A stretch of 55,609 nucleotides of DNA from Bifidobacterium moukalabense DSM 27321. Its GTDB lineage: Bacteria; Actinomycetota; Actinomycetes; Actinomycetales; Bifidobacteriaceae. The notes below the pieces were generated by a model, which saw only the letters and a list, made by a program, of their open reading frames with translations, made no database searches and was not told the DNA's origin. Position numbers and translations under genes: made by a program. Positions 34,640-43,017 of the stretch are shown here, piece after piece (the first letter of the stretch is position 1; every line of letters begins with the position of its first letter). Location of the stretch: positions 1-55,609 of the forward strand of contig NZ_AZMV01000008.1 of NCBI RefSeq assembly GCF_000522505.1, written 5' to 3'.

Positions 34640-34696
34640 CCGGATCGAACCGAGCATTCGGATCCTGATGATCGATGAGGGTGCGGTTCGATCCGG
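34640..34696. terminator. Inverted repeat between the alpha-galactosidase and ROK genes
   Basis: CCGGATCGAACC (34640-34651) is the perfect complement of GGTTCGATCCGG (34685-34696), with 33 bases between. The two genes are convergent, so it probably ends both transcripts, although no T-run follows. Confidence 0.55.
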
Positions 34697-34722
34697 CGGA
34701 GCGGTATACGCAAGGAGCTGGG

Positions 34723-35925
34723 TCAGCCCACATACTGGCGGATGGCTTGGGAGGCCGCGGCCTTGGCCCATAGCGCCCAATCGTGGTCCGGTATCTCGAA
34801 ATCCACCGGCGCGGCCTGGCTGTGGCGGTAGCTGTTGATGCCATTGCGCAGGTCATCGATGCCAAGTTTGGCGATGAACGACGATTCGCCGGCGATCATG
34901 ATCTTCTCCGGCATGGCGATGTTCGCGATCGTCGCCACCAGCGTTCCCAATCGGAAGCATGTACGATTCACGAGTTTCGTGGCCTGCGGTACATTCGCCT
35001 TGGCGTCGCGCGTGAAATCGTCGAACGTGACCACGCGGCCGATCGCATGCGAGTATTCCTCCACGATGGAATCGTCACTCAGGCATTGCGCGCATCCCTT
35101 GTGGCCTGATACGCAGCGTGGACCTTCCGGATCGACCGGAATGTGCCCCACCAGACCGTAGGATTTGTCCGGGCAGTTCACCAGTTCGCCGTTCAGCGCC
35201 AGCGAATACCCCACGCCCACTCCAATCGTAAGCACGGCGAAACTGTTCAATCCCACCCCCGAGCCGAACAGGCAGGCATCCACCAGCAGCGAATCGATGT
35301 CGTTGTAGATGCCTGCCGGCAGTCCGGTGGCCGCACGCACCATCCGTGAAAGGTTCACCGGCTGCGACCAGTGCATGAACGGCGCGAACGTCACCAACGA
35401 ATCGTTCACCACATGGCCGCCGATGGAGATGCCGACCGCACATGGTTTCGGCCATCCGGCCATTGCCGCTTCGCTGGAGCAATCCGTCACCAGGCGGCTG
35501 ATGATCCGCACCACGACCTCCGGCGAAGTATCGTCGATCACCTGCTCGTGGCAACCGGTGATGATATGCCCGCCCGCATTCACGGCCACGGCGGAAGCGA
35601 GCGAGGCGTTCAATTTGATGCCGACGAACGTGCGCGCATCCGTGATGATGCGCAGTCCCGTCTGTGGCCGACCGCGACGTTCGCCGCTGTCCTTCACCGT
35701 GAACCCTTTTGGCAATCTGCCCGTCTGGTCGGCGGTCATCGGGGTCTCCTCGACAACGCCGGCATAGATCAGATCGCTGGTGATGCGTGAGATCGCACCC
35801 TGCGAAAGACCGAGGATCTGCGCCAGCGTAATGCGTGCGATCGGCCCGTATTTCATGATGCTGGCCGCCACTTTATGGGTGTAGCTCGAGCCGTCGAACC
35901 ACTGTGGAAGAGGAGAATCTGCCAT
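34723..35925 (-). CDS. ROK-family transcriptional repressor
   Basis: This 400-residue regulator has an N-terminal winged helix-turn-helix (about 15-75; ITLAQILGLSQGAISRITSDLIYAGVVEE) and a ROK sugar-binding domain (about 90-395; FVGIKLNAS, GISIGGHV, NDIDSLL, TIGVGVGYSLALNGELV). The zinc-binding region reads CVSGHKGCAQC, a variant of the usual CGCGxxGC motif. ROK repressors usually respond to the sugar whose genes they control. It lies between the alpha-galactosidase and the ABC importer, and the shared operator-like site near 35948 covers its own promoter region, so it probably represses both and itself. AAAGGAACGTATAC precedes the ATG. Confidence 0.9.
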   Translation of the reverse strand: MADSPLPQWFDGSSYTHKVAASIMKYGPIARITLAQILGLSQGAISRITSDLIYAGVVEETPMTADQTGRLPKGFTVKDSGERRGRPQTGLRIITDARTFVGIKLNASLASAVAVNAGGHIITGCHEQVIDDTSPEVVVRIISRLVTDCSSEAAMAGWPKPCAVGISIGGHVVNDSLVTFAPFMHWSQPVNLSRMVRAATGLPAGIYNDIDSLLVDACLFGSGVGLNSFAVLTIGVGVGYSLALNGELVNCPDKSYGLVGHIPVDPEGPRCVSGHKGCAQCLSDDSIVEEYSHAIGRVVTFDDFTRDAKANVPQATKLVNRTCFRLGTLVATIANIAMPEKIMIAGESSFIAKLGIDDLRNGINSYRHSQAAPVDFEIPDHDWALWAKAAASQAIRQYVG

Positions 35926-35947
35926 GTATACGTTCCTTTACGCCGAT

Positions 35948-35990
35948 TTACTTTCCCAGAATAACAAAATCTCGACGTTTAGTTTCCGCA
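35948..35990. promoter_or_regulatory. Operator-like site between the ROK gene and the ABC importer
   Basis: TTACTTTCC followed by CAGAATAACAAA (35948-35968) matches the site at 32209. A further half-copy, TTTAGTTTCCGCA, is at 35978-35990. The location between the divergent ROK and importer genes fits coordinate repression. Confidence 0.6.
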
Positions 35991-36107
35991 GGGCGTAGGC
36001 GCGCAGGCGCTGGGAATGAAAACCGTCTCCATCTAGCATCCTGAATAACGGTGGCGTGGTGAAGGTGCCGTGACCGCCGCAGACAAAGAAGTAGCAAGGA
36101 GTCGAGA

Positions 36108-37400
36108 ATGAAACCTGATTCCACAACCAGTGCAGGCAAGATCAGGAGGATTGCATACCGTGCGCTTACCGCTGCATGTGCGGTCGCGATTGCGGCCGGC
36201 CTCGCCGGCTGCGGCGACAGCACCGCGGGAACCGTCACGTTGGATTTCTTCCAGTACAAGTCCGAGGCTGCGGATTGGTTCACGGCGAAGGCCCGAGAAT
36301 TCGAGAAGACCCATCCCAACATCAAGATCAACATCAACAACTCCTCCGACGCGACCACCGATCTGCGTACGCGTCTGGTGAAAAACCGTGAACCCGACAT
36401 CATCACCATCAATGGCGACATCAACTACGGCATGCTGGCCGAAGCGGGCGTGTTCCATGACTTCACCGACGACGAAATCGTCGACAAGCTCAATCCGGGC
36501 ATGGTGAAGATCGCCAAGAACCTGGTGCAGACGGAGGACCAGTCCAAGAAGCGTCTGTACGCCATTCCGTACGCCGGCAACGCAAGCGGCTACATCATCA
36601 ATGCCGATGTGTGGGAGGCGGCAGGCGAGGATCCCGACAATCCTCCGCAGACCTGGAGCGAATTCATAGCGCTGCTTAAGCGTTTCAAGGAGAAGGGCAT
36701 CACACCCATCGAGGCGAGCACCGCCGATCCGTGGACGCTGCAGGCTCCGCTATCGTCCCTCAACTCCACGCTGGTGCCGGAATCGGAATACAGCAAGCTC
36801 AAGGACGGCTCCAAGACGTTCTCCGACCTGTGGGGCACGGTCAGCGACGAGTTGGTCGAAATCTACCAGAACTACACGCAGAAGAATCCGGCCGTCACCT
36901 ACCAGCAGGCGACGCAGGATCTGGCGGCCGGGAAGGCCGCGATCCTGCCGCTGGGTACGTATGCGATTCCGCAGGTGCGTCTGATCAACAAGAACGCCAA
37001 CCTGCGCTTCGCGCAGATGCCGGCCACCGACAATGCCAAGGAGCAGCAGCTCACCGCCGGCGATGACGTGATGCTGACCATGGGCGCGCATACCAAGCAT
37101 GAGAAGGAGGCCCGCCAATTCGTGGACTTCCTCATGAGCGAGGAGAACGTGAAGGACTACTCCGAGCAGCAGTCCGCATTCACCCCCTACAAGAACACCT
37201 ACGTGGGCGATGATGCGTTGAACGGCGTGCTGAGCTTCTACAAGGCCGGCAAGCTGACCGACTTCTGCGACCACTACGTGCCGGCCAGCATCAACATCGC
37301 GGGCTTCCTGCAGACGCTGATACAGACGGGCGACAAAGACAAATTCCTGAACAGCATGCAGTCCGAATACGACAAGATCGAAGCTAGGAACTTCAGGTGA
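36108..37400 (+). CDS. Sugar ABC importer, substrate-binding lipoprotein (raffinose type)
   Basis: This 430-residue binding protein has a lipoprotein signal peptide with lipobox LAGC (Cys35) and the fold of family 1 sugar-binding proteins (LDFFQYKSEAADWFTAKAREFEKTHPNIKINI at the start). Next to a GH36 alpha-galactosidase and a ROK repressor, and followed by two permease genes, it most likely captures raffinose-family or related alpha-1,6-galactosides, as in known bifidobacterial raf loci; the specificity is inferred from context only. GCAAGGAGTCGAGA precedes the ATG. It overlaps or abuts the first permease gene. Confidence 0.88.
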   Translation: MKPDSTTSAGKIRRIAYRALTAACAVAIAAGLAGCGDSTAGTVTLDFFQYKSEAADWFTAKAREFEKTHPNIKININNSSDATTDLRTRLVKNREPDIITINGDINYGMLAEAGVFHDFTDDEIVDKLNPGMVKIAKNLVQTEDQSKKRLYAIPYAGNASGYIINADVWEAAGEDPDNPPQTWSEFIALLKRFKEKGITPIEASTADPWTLQAPLSSLNSTLVPESEYSKLKDGSKTFSDLWGTVSDELVEIYQNYTQKNPAVTYQQATQDLAAGKAAILPLGTYAIPQVRLINKNANLRFAQMPATDNAKEQQLTAGDDVMLTMGAHTKHEKEARQFVDFLMSEENVKDYSEQQSAFTPYKNTYVGDDALNGVLSFYKAGKLTDFCDHYVPASINIAGFLQTLIQTGDKDKFLNSMQSEYDKIEARNFR

Positions 37401-37414
37401 GAGGAGGCGCGGAC

Positions 37415-38329
37415 ATGACTGGCAATACTGCAACGAAGCCTGCGAAGAAAAAGGTTTCGAAATTCTCCAAGCGCAAGGTCGATCCGGCGTTCTATTGGAT
37501 GACCGTGCCGGCCGCGATTCTGGTGGCGATCTTCCTGTACTGGCCGTTCCTGCAGGGTGCGGCGTACTCGTTTACCAACTCCCAAGGCTACGGCGACTTC
37601 AAGTTCATCGGTTTCAAGAACTACATCGCGATGTTCCAGGATGCGCGTGTGGGCAACGCCTACATGTTCACGATCTTCATCGCGGTGCTGATCACGATCG
37701 GCACGAACTTCATCGGCATGTTCCTCGCGGTGCTCCTGAATTCCAGGATCGCCTTCAAGAACGGCTTCCGTGCGATCTTCTTCATTCCGTACACCTTGTC
37801 GGTGCTGGTCATCGGCTATGTGTTCAAGTACATCTTCATGACCCCGTTGCCGGCACTCGGCCAGGCGCTGCACATCGATTGGCTGTCCACGTCGATGATC
37901 TCCAACCCCGACCTGGCATGGTTCCCGATCGTGTTCCTGTCGATCTGGCAGGGTGTGGCCTACTCCACCCTGCTGTACCTGGCGGGTCTGCAGACCATCG
38001 ACAACGAGATCTACGAGGCGGCGTCCATCGATGGCGTGAATGCCTGGCAGAACTTCTGGCAGATCACCTTCCCTCTGATCGGACCGTTCTTCACGATCAA
38101 CATGGTCCTGAGCCTCAAGAATTCGCTCGGTGCGTTCGACCAGATCATGGCATTGACCAAGGGTGGTCCGGATTCCAAGACCGAGACCGTGTCGTATCTG
38201 ATCTTCCAGAACGGCCTGGGCAACGGTGAATACTCCTACCAGATGGCGAACGCGGTCACGTTCTTCATCGTGCTGGCAATCCTCGCATTCGTGCAGCTGA
38301 AGTTCTTCAGCGGCAGGGAAAAGGTCTGA
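37415..38329 (+). CDS. Sugar ABC importer permease, MalF-like
   Basis: This 304-residue permease has six predicted membrane helices (first at about 23-43) and the EAA loop that contacts the ATPase: EAASIDGVNAWQNFWQITFPLIGP. It pairs with the following permease. ATG 37415 with GAGAGGAGGCGCGG upstream is preferred over GTG 37397, which would overlap the binding-protein stop. No ATPase gene follows. Confidence 0.93.
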   Translation: MTGNTATKPAKKKVSKFSKRKVDPAFYWMTVPAAILVAIFLYWPFLQGAAYSFTNSQGYGDFKFIGFKNYIAMFQDARVGNAYMFTIFIAVLITIGTNFIGMFLAVLLNSRIAFKNGFRAIFFIPYTLSVLVIGYVFKYIFMTPLPALGQALHIDWLSTSMISNPDLAWFPIVFLSIWQGVAYSTLLYLAGLQTIDNEIYEAASIDGVNAWQNFWQITFPLIGPFFTINMVLSLKNSLGAFDQIMALTKGGPDSKTETVSYLIFQNGLGNGEYSYQMANAVTFFIVLAILAFVQLKFFSGREKV

Positions 38330-38347
38330 GAGTAAGGGGAAGAAATC

Positions 38348-39226
38348 ATGACTAGCGCAACTGTTGCATCGAAGACCGCTGCCGCGGGTTCCGGCAAGCC
38401 GGAGAAAATCCGCAAGGACCGCAACATCAACTGGTGGCTCACCGCGGCCGTGGCCGTGCTCAGCCTCACCGTGCTGGTGCCGCTGTACTTCACCGTGGTC
38501 ACCGCGTTGAAGACCCCGGGCGAGGCGGGCACGTTCAGTCTGCCGACCTCTTGGGAATGGCATAACTTCGCTGACGCGTGGACCAAGGTGAACTATCCGA
38601 AGGCCGCGCTCAACTCCGCGATCATCACCGTGTGCGCGGTGGTTCTGACGCTGCTGACCAACACCTTCGTGGCGTACGCGGTCGCAAGGAATATGGACAA
38701 GCGATTCTTCCGCTTCCTGTACTACTTCTTCCTGGCGATGATGTTCGTGCCGTTCACCGTGATCATGCTGCCGATCGCCAAGGAGATGGGCACCCTGCAT
38801 CTCGACAATCAGCTCGGCCTGATCATCCTGTACACGATTCTCGGCATCGGCACCAACCTGTTCATCGCGATCGGCTTCATCCGCTCGATTCCGGTGTCGT
38901 TGGAAGAGGCGGCACGCATCGACGGCGCCTCGACCTGGCGCATCTTCTGGACGATCATCTTCCCGTTGATGGGCCCGATCAACGCCACCATCGCGATTCT
39001 GACCGCACTGTGGGCTTGGAACGACTTCCTGCTGCCGCTGATCACCCTGACCGATCAGAGCAACCAGACCATCCCGCTCGCGCAGTACGTGTTCCAGAGC
39101 CAGTTCACCTCGAACTATCCCATGGCCTTCGCCTCCTACCTGATGGCCATGGCCCCGGTGCTCATCGTCTACATCTTCGCCCAGAAGTGGGTCGTCGGCG
39201 GTGTGATGAGAGGCGCTGTGAAGTAA
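38348..39226 (+). CDS. Sugar ABC importer permease, MalG-like
   Basis: This 292-residue permease has about six membrane helices and the EAA loop EEAARIDGASTWRIFWTIIFPLMGP. It is the second channel half of the importer. AAGGGGAAGAAATC precedes the ATG. It ends the operon, before a strong terminator. Confidence 0.93.
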   Translation: MTSATVASKTAAAGSGKPEKIRKDRNINWWLTAAVAVLSLTVLVPLYFTVVTALKTPGEAGTFSLPTSWEWHNFADAWTKVNYPKAALNSAIITVCAVVLTLLTNTFVAYAVARNMDKRFFRFLYYFFLAMMFVPFTVIMLPIAKEMGTLHLDNQLGLIILYTILGIGTNLFIAIGFIRSIPVSLEEAARIDGASTWRIFWTIIFPLMGPINATIAILTALWAWNDFLLPLITLTDQSNQTIPLAQYVFQSQFTSNYPMAFASYLMAMAPVLIVYIFAQKWVVGGVMRGAVK

Positions 39227-39257
39227 ACGGTCCCTTGGACCCCTCGGCAGAGGGAGA

Positions 39258-39299
39258 AAAAGCGGGAGCCCCACGGCATACGTGGGGCTCCCGCTTTGC
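39258..39299 (+). terminator. Terminator of the raffinose-type importer operon
   Basis: AGCGGGAGCCCCACG pairs perfectly with CGTGGGGCTCCCGCT around GCATA, with AAA on one side and TT on the other. It also faces the convergent LacI gene. Confidence 0.93.
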
Positions 39300-39322
39300 G
39301 TTTCCCATTGCCTGGGAGGGAA

Positions 39323-40342
39323 CTATGTCTCGGCGATCGGCCGGGTCGTGCCACCCGGCGTCAGTATGGTCTGAATAATCGTACGCGGCTCGTCCAGTGT
39401 CTTCTTCGAGATAAGGTCGAGCGCCTTGTGCGCGGTAATCCGTCCGATCTCGCGTGCCGGCTGCGCCATTGTGGTCAGATCGATGCTCGTCGCCACATCC
39501 GATCCGTCATGACCGGCCACGGATATGTCTTCCGGTACACGCACGCCGTTGCAACGCAGCTCGTGCATGACGGCCAGCGCATAGTGGTCGGACCATACGC
39601 ACAATGCGGTTGGGCGTTCCGGCAATGCGAGGATCTCAGCGACGGTCTGCCTGACGGATCGCGGTTCCGTAACGTCGATATAGCGGATGCCGCAGTCGGT
39701 GAGATTGAGGTCGGCGATGGTATTGCGGTAGCCGGTGGTGCGGTCGTCGTGGCCCCACTCGCTGCCCGGTAGCGGCTCTTTACGCCCGATATAACAGAAT
39801 TTTCGATGACCGATGGCGGCCAGGTATCGTACGAGCATGCTTTCCGACACCTGGTCGTCGATGGCGACGGACCCTTGGCAGAAGTTGTCGTCAGGCGAGT
39901 TGACGGACACGATGGGCATATCCAACTGTTCCAGTGCCTTGTCTTCCTGTTCGGTGGCGGAGAAACCGGTGATGATCAATGCGTCGGCGTTGCGGTTGGC
40001 CGGCAGGTTGGTGAAGAACCCGGAACGCTCTTCGGTGCTGCCCGCACGGTAGATCATCAGGTCGTAGTGCGCTGGATTGAGTACGTCGTACAGTCCGTCC
40101 AGCAGTTCACCCATGAACCAGCCTGCGATGCGGTCGCGGGATAGCAGCGCGATGCGGTTGGTCTGCCCGCTTGCCAATGCGGAGGCCGCCTTCGAGACGG
40201 TGTAGTTAAGCTCCTTCGCCGCCTTCAATACCTTCTCTCGCGTGCGAGGCGCCACATGATCCATGCCGCGTAGCGCCCGTGAGACGGTGAAGGTGGAGAC
40301 CCCCGCGGCCTTCGCCACGTCTTCGATGGTCGTCTGCGCCAT
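39323..40342 (-). CDS. LacI-family transcriptional repressor
   Basis: This 339-residue regulator has the LacI helix-turn-helix (TIEDVAKAAGVSTFTVSRALRGMDHVAPRTREKVLKAAKELNY) followed by a periplasmic-binding-protein-like ligand domain (NRIALLSRDRIAG onwards; GHDGSDVATSIDLTT). It is divergent from the alpha-glucoside importer, whose promoter region carries a perfect palindrome GCTAAGC-GCTTAGC, and two related sequences lie nearer its own start. It probably represses that operon and itself, with an alpha-glucoside as inducer. GGGAGCGGCTC precedes the ATG. Confidence 0.93.
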   Translation of the reverse strand: MAQTTIEDVAKAAGVSTFTVSRALRGMDHVAPRTREKVLKAAKELNYTVSKAASALASGQTNRIALLSRDRIAGWFMGELLDGLYDVLNPAHYDLMIYRAGSTEERSGFFTNLPANRNADALIITGFSATEQEDKALEQLDMPIVSVNSPDDNFCQGSVAIDDQVSESMLVRYLAAIGHRKFCYIGRKEPLPGSEWGHDDRTTGYRNTIADLNLTDCGIRYIDVTEPRSVRQTVAEILALPERPTALCVWSDHYALAVMHELRCNGVRVPEDISVAGHDGSDVATSIDLTTMAQPAREIGRITAHKALDLISKKTLDEPRTIIQTILTPGGTTRPIAET

Positions 40343-40665
40343 GAGCCGCTCCCGCCGTTGTCGAATATTCGAACCATGTCTACTAAACGATTATATATTT
40401 CTTTCTCGATTTTTTGCGATGAGCTGTACTAAGCGTTGAGGTGACAGAATGGGATCAAGGGTCTGCATTGACGGGTTTCGGGTTAGAGGATATTGGAAAA
40501 TCAATGTAAAACCAGTTTGACGCGCCGATAGGAAAGGTGTGTGGCTGGATTTGACAAATACGTTTCTTTTCTCATATCCTATAGCTAAGCGCTTAGCAAA
40601 AAGGCGAGTGCCAGGAAACCGAATCATGACGACATGTATCGATTTCCGCGAGGAAAGGAACATCA
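40343..40665. other. Divergent regulatory region, lacI and alpha-glucoside importer
   Basis: No gene is supported. Three CTAARCG-type sites occur: CTAAACGATTA (40383-40393), CTAAGCGTTGA (40429-40439) and the perfect palindrome at 40584-40597. The importer's ribosome binding site GAGGAAAGGAA ends at 40659. Confidence 0.6.
40584..40597. promoter_or_regulatory. Perfect palindrome, probable LacI operator
   Basis: GCTAAGCGCTTAGC is a perfect 14-base palindrome with the central CG typical of LacI-family operators. It lies 68 bases before the importer ATG and next to the divergent lacI gene. An AT-rich stretch (TTCTTTTCTCATATCCTATA) precedes it, likely the -35 to -10 region. Confidence 0.8.
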
Positions 40666-41991
40666 ATGAAGATCGGAAAATCCATCAAAACCATCGTCGC
40701 CGGGGCCATGGCCATGGCCTGTCTCGCATCCATGGCCGCCTGCGGTCCCGGATCGTCATCCTCCCAATCCAATGCGACCTCCGAACCGGTGAGCACCGAC
40801 CTCGGCAACGAGAACATCGAACTGAAGCTATGGGACGGCGCCGGTCTCAAAACCTTCGACGACCAGCTCATCGAAGCCTTCCAAAAGAAGTATCCGAACA
40901 TCACCATCAAGGCCACCTACGATCCCGACAACACCTCCGCGCAAAACGGTCCGCGCATCATCTCCGCCGCCGATACTCCGGATATCGCGCGCATCACCGA
41001 CATCAATTCCGCCGTGCGTGGCAAGCATCTGGTCAATCTTGATGACTATGCCAAAGCCTACAAGTGGAACCTGCCCGAATCCCAAACCGAGGTATACCAG
41101 GTCGATTCCAGCGGCAAAATCGGCTCCGGCAGCCTTTACGCGGTGCCGGACGGCGTATCGATGACCGGCCTGTACTGGAACAGGAAAGTGGCGAAGGAGC
41201 TCGGCATCACCGAGGCGCCGACCACCGTCGAGCAGCTCGAGGCCGACATGAAAAAGGCCTCCGACGCCGGTGTGCTGGCGATGATGATGCCGGCCAAGGA
41301 AGGCGGCACGTCGTACATCTATCAGGCGTTGCTCACCAACTATGAAGGCCGCGACGCCGTGCAGGATTGGATTCTGCAGAAGAGCGGCGCCACGTTCGCT
41401 ACCGAAGGTGCCGTCAAGGCGGCCAAGCAGATTAAGAGCTGGCAGGATGCTGGCTACTTCTCCAAGGACGCCCTCGCGCTTGATGGATCCACCGCATTGA
41501 GCCGTTTCTGCAATGGTGAGGCGCTGTTCTTCCCCTCCGGCAGCTGGTATTCCGCATCCATCAACGATGCCCTCGGCGATGATGCCGGATGGGTGGCGTT
41601 CCCCGGTGAAAGCACGGGCAAGGAATCCGCCGCGGCAAATGCCGTGACCGCATTCGGCATTCCGGCCAATGCCAAGCATAAGAACGCGGCGGCCGCGTTC
41701 CTCAACTTCCTGCAGTCCGAGGAGGCCCGTCAGATCGCGGTCGATAACGGCTATCCGCCGGTGGGTGAGGGTGACGTGCCCAGCACGGACAACCAGCTGC
41801 TGATGCAGGTGCTTATGTCCTACGAAAACCTGGTGAAGACCGGCAACACCACCGACTTCATCAACAATGCGACCGCTGGCATCCAGTCCAGTGCCATCAT
41901 CCCCGGTTTCCAATCGCTGCTCGACGGCACCATGACGTCGAAGCAGTTCGTCGACTCCATCCAAAAGCAATACGAGAAGGAAACCAAATAG
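40666..41991 (+). CDS. Sugar ABC importer, substrate-binding lipoprotein (alpha-glucoside type)
   Basis: This 441-residue binding protein has a lipoprotein signal peptide (lipobox SMAAC, Cys26) and a low-complexity serine linker (GPGSSSSQSNATSEP), then a family 1 sugar-binding domain (IELKLWDGAGLKTFDDQLIEAFQKKYPNITI). With two permeases and a GH13 alpha-glucosidase downstream and LacI upstream, it most likely binds alpha-glucosides such as maltose, isomaltose or trehalose; exact ligand unknown. GAGGAAAGGAACATCA precedes the ATG. A hairpin separates it from the permease gene. Confidence 0.9.
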   Translation: MKIGKSIKTIVAGAMAMACLASMAACGPGSSSSQSNATSEPVSTDLGNENIELKLWDGAGLKTFDDQLIEAFQKKYPNITIKATYDPDNTSAQNGPRIISAADTPDIARITDINSAVRGKHLVNLDDYAKAYKWNLPESQTEVYQVDSSGKIGSGSLYAVPDGVSMTGLYWNRKVAKELGITEAPTTVEQLEADMKKASDAGVLAMMMPAKEGGTSYIYQALLTNYEGRDAVQDWILQKSGATFATEGAVKAAKQIKSWQDAGYFSKDALALDGSTALSRFCNGEALFFPSGSWYSASINDALGDDAGWVAFPGESTGKESAAANAVTAFGIPANAKHKNAAAAFLNFLQSEEARQIAVDNGYPPVGEGDVPSTDNQLLMQVLMSYENLVKTGNTTDFINNATAGIQSSAIIPGFQSLLDGTMTSKQFVDSIQKQYEKETK

Positions 41992-42006
41992 CCGCAGCCA
42001 CACAAC

Positions 42007-42048
42007 TTCGGGCGGGACGTTTTCAATCCCTTTTCGCTCCCGCCCGAA
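42007..42048 (+). promoter_or_regulatory. Intercistronic stem-loop after the binding-protein gene
   Basis: TTCGGGCGGGA (42007-42017) pairs perfectly with TCCCGCCCGAA (42038-42048). No long T-run follows. Such structures between binding-protein and permease genes commonly limit permease expression or stabilise the upstream mRNA. Confidence 0.65.
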
Positions 42049-42112
42049 TCCCCTCCGCATCGCAACGTAATCACATACGCGGCAAACCGCGCCAACCCAA
42101 GTTGAGGCAATC

Positions 42113-43012
42113 ATGACCACCCGCAATTCCACCAAGCCGAAACGCCCGCTGCCGCTCGGCGCGATCAGCCTGCTGTTCCTTCTGCCGGCATTGTTGTTCT
42201 ATGCGGTATTCGAACTCTGGCCAATCGCGCAGACCATCTGGTACTCCCTGTACGACTGGAATGGCATCGACGAAAGCACTTTCGTCGGACTCGACAACTA
42301 CGGGACGGTATTCACCGACCCCGATCTGTACGGCTCGATCCTGCATTCGTTCTATCTGATCATTTTCTTCTCCATCATCCCGATCGTGCTCGGCCTGATC
42401 ATTGCCGTGCTCATCAAAGACATGAAATCCAAGATGGGCCGCGGTTTCGCACAGGTCTGCCTGTTCCTGCCCCGTGTCATCCCCGGTGCCGCGGCAGGCG
42501 TGGCCTGGACCTGGATGCTTGCCGACAAGGGCACTGTCAACCAGTTGCTGCGCGCAATCGGTCTCGGCGATGCCGCGCACGTATGGCTCGGAGACCAATC
42601 CACCTCATTGAACGCCGTCGGAGTGATCGGCTTCTGGCTGCAGCTTGGCTTCTGCGTGGTGTTGCTGCTATCCGGCATCGGCGGCATCGATCAGTCGCTT
42701 TACGAAGCGGCCAGTCTTGACGGTGCCGGCTGGTGGCGGCAACTCTTCCACATCACCCTGCCCGGCCTGCGTGGGCAGATCGGCGTATGCCTGACCATGA
42801 CCATCATCTCCGCGCTCGCCAGCTTCGACGTGGTCTACATGTCCACCCAGGGAGGTCCCGGTACCTCCACCATGGTTCCCGGCGTACAGGTGTACCGACT
42901 CGCATTCACCCAGCAAAGCGTCGGACTCGCCTCCGCGCTGGCCGTGGCCCTGATGGTGCTCGTGCTGCTGGTCGTCGGCCCTCTGCAGCGACTTGTCAAC
43001 GGAAAGAAGTGA
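42113..43012 (+). CDS. Sugar ABC importer permease, MalF-like
   Basis: This 299-residue permease has about six membrane helices and the EAA loop EAASLDGAGWWRQLFHITLPGLRG. It forms one half of the channel for the alpha-glucoside importer. GTTGAGGCAATC precedes the ATG. The next permease starts five bases after its stop. Confidence 0.93.
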   Translation: MTTRNSTKPKRPLPLGAISLLFLLPALLFYAVFELWPIAQTIWYSLYDWNGIDESTFVGLDNYGTVFTDPDLYGSILHSFYLIIFFSIIPIVLGLIIAVLIKDMKSKMGRGFAQVCLFLPRVIPGAAAGVAWTWMLADKGTVNQLLRAIGLGDAAHVWLGDQSTSLNAVGVIGFWLQLGFCVVLLLSGIGGIDQSLYEAASLDGAGWWRQLFHITLPGLRGQIGVCLTMTIISALASFDVVYMSTQGGPGTSTMVPGVQVYRLAFTQQSVGLASALAVALMVLVLLVVGPLQRLVNGKK

Positions 43013-43017
43013 TTACC

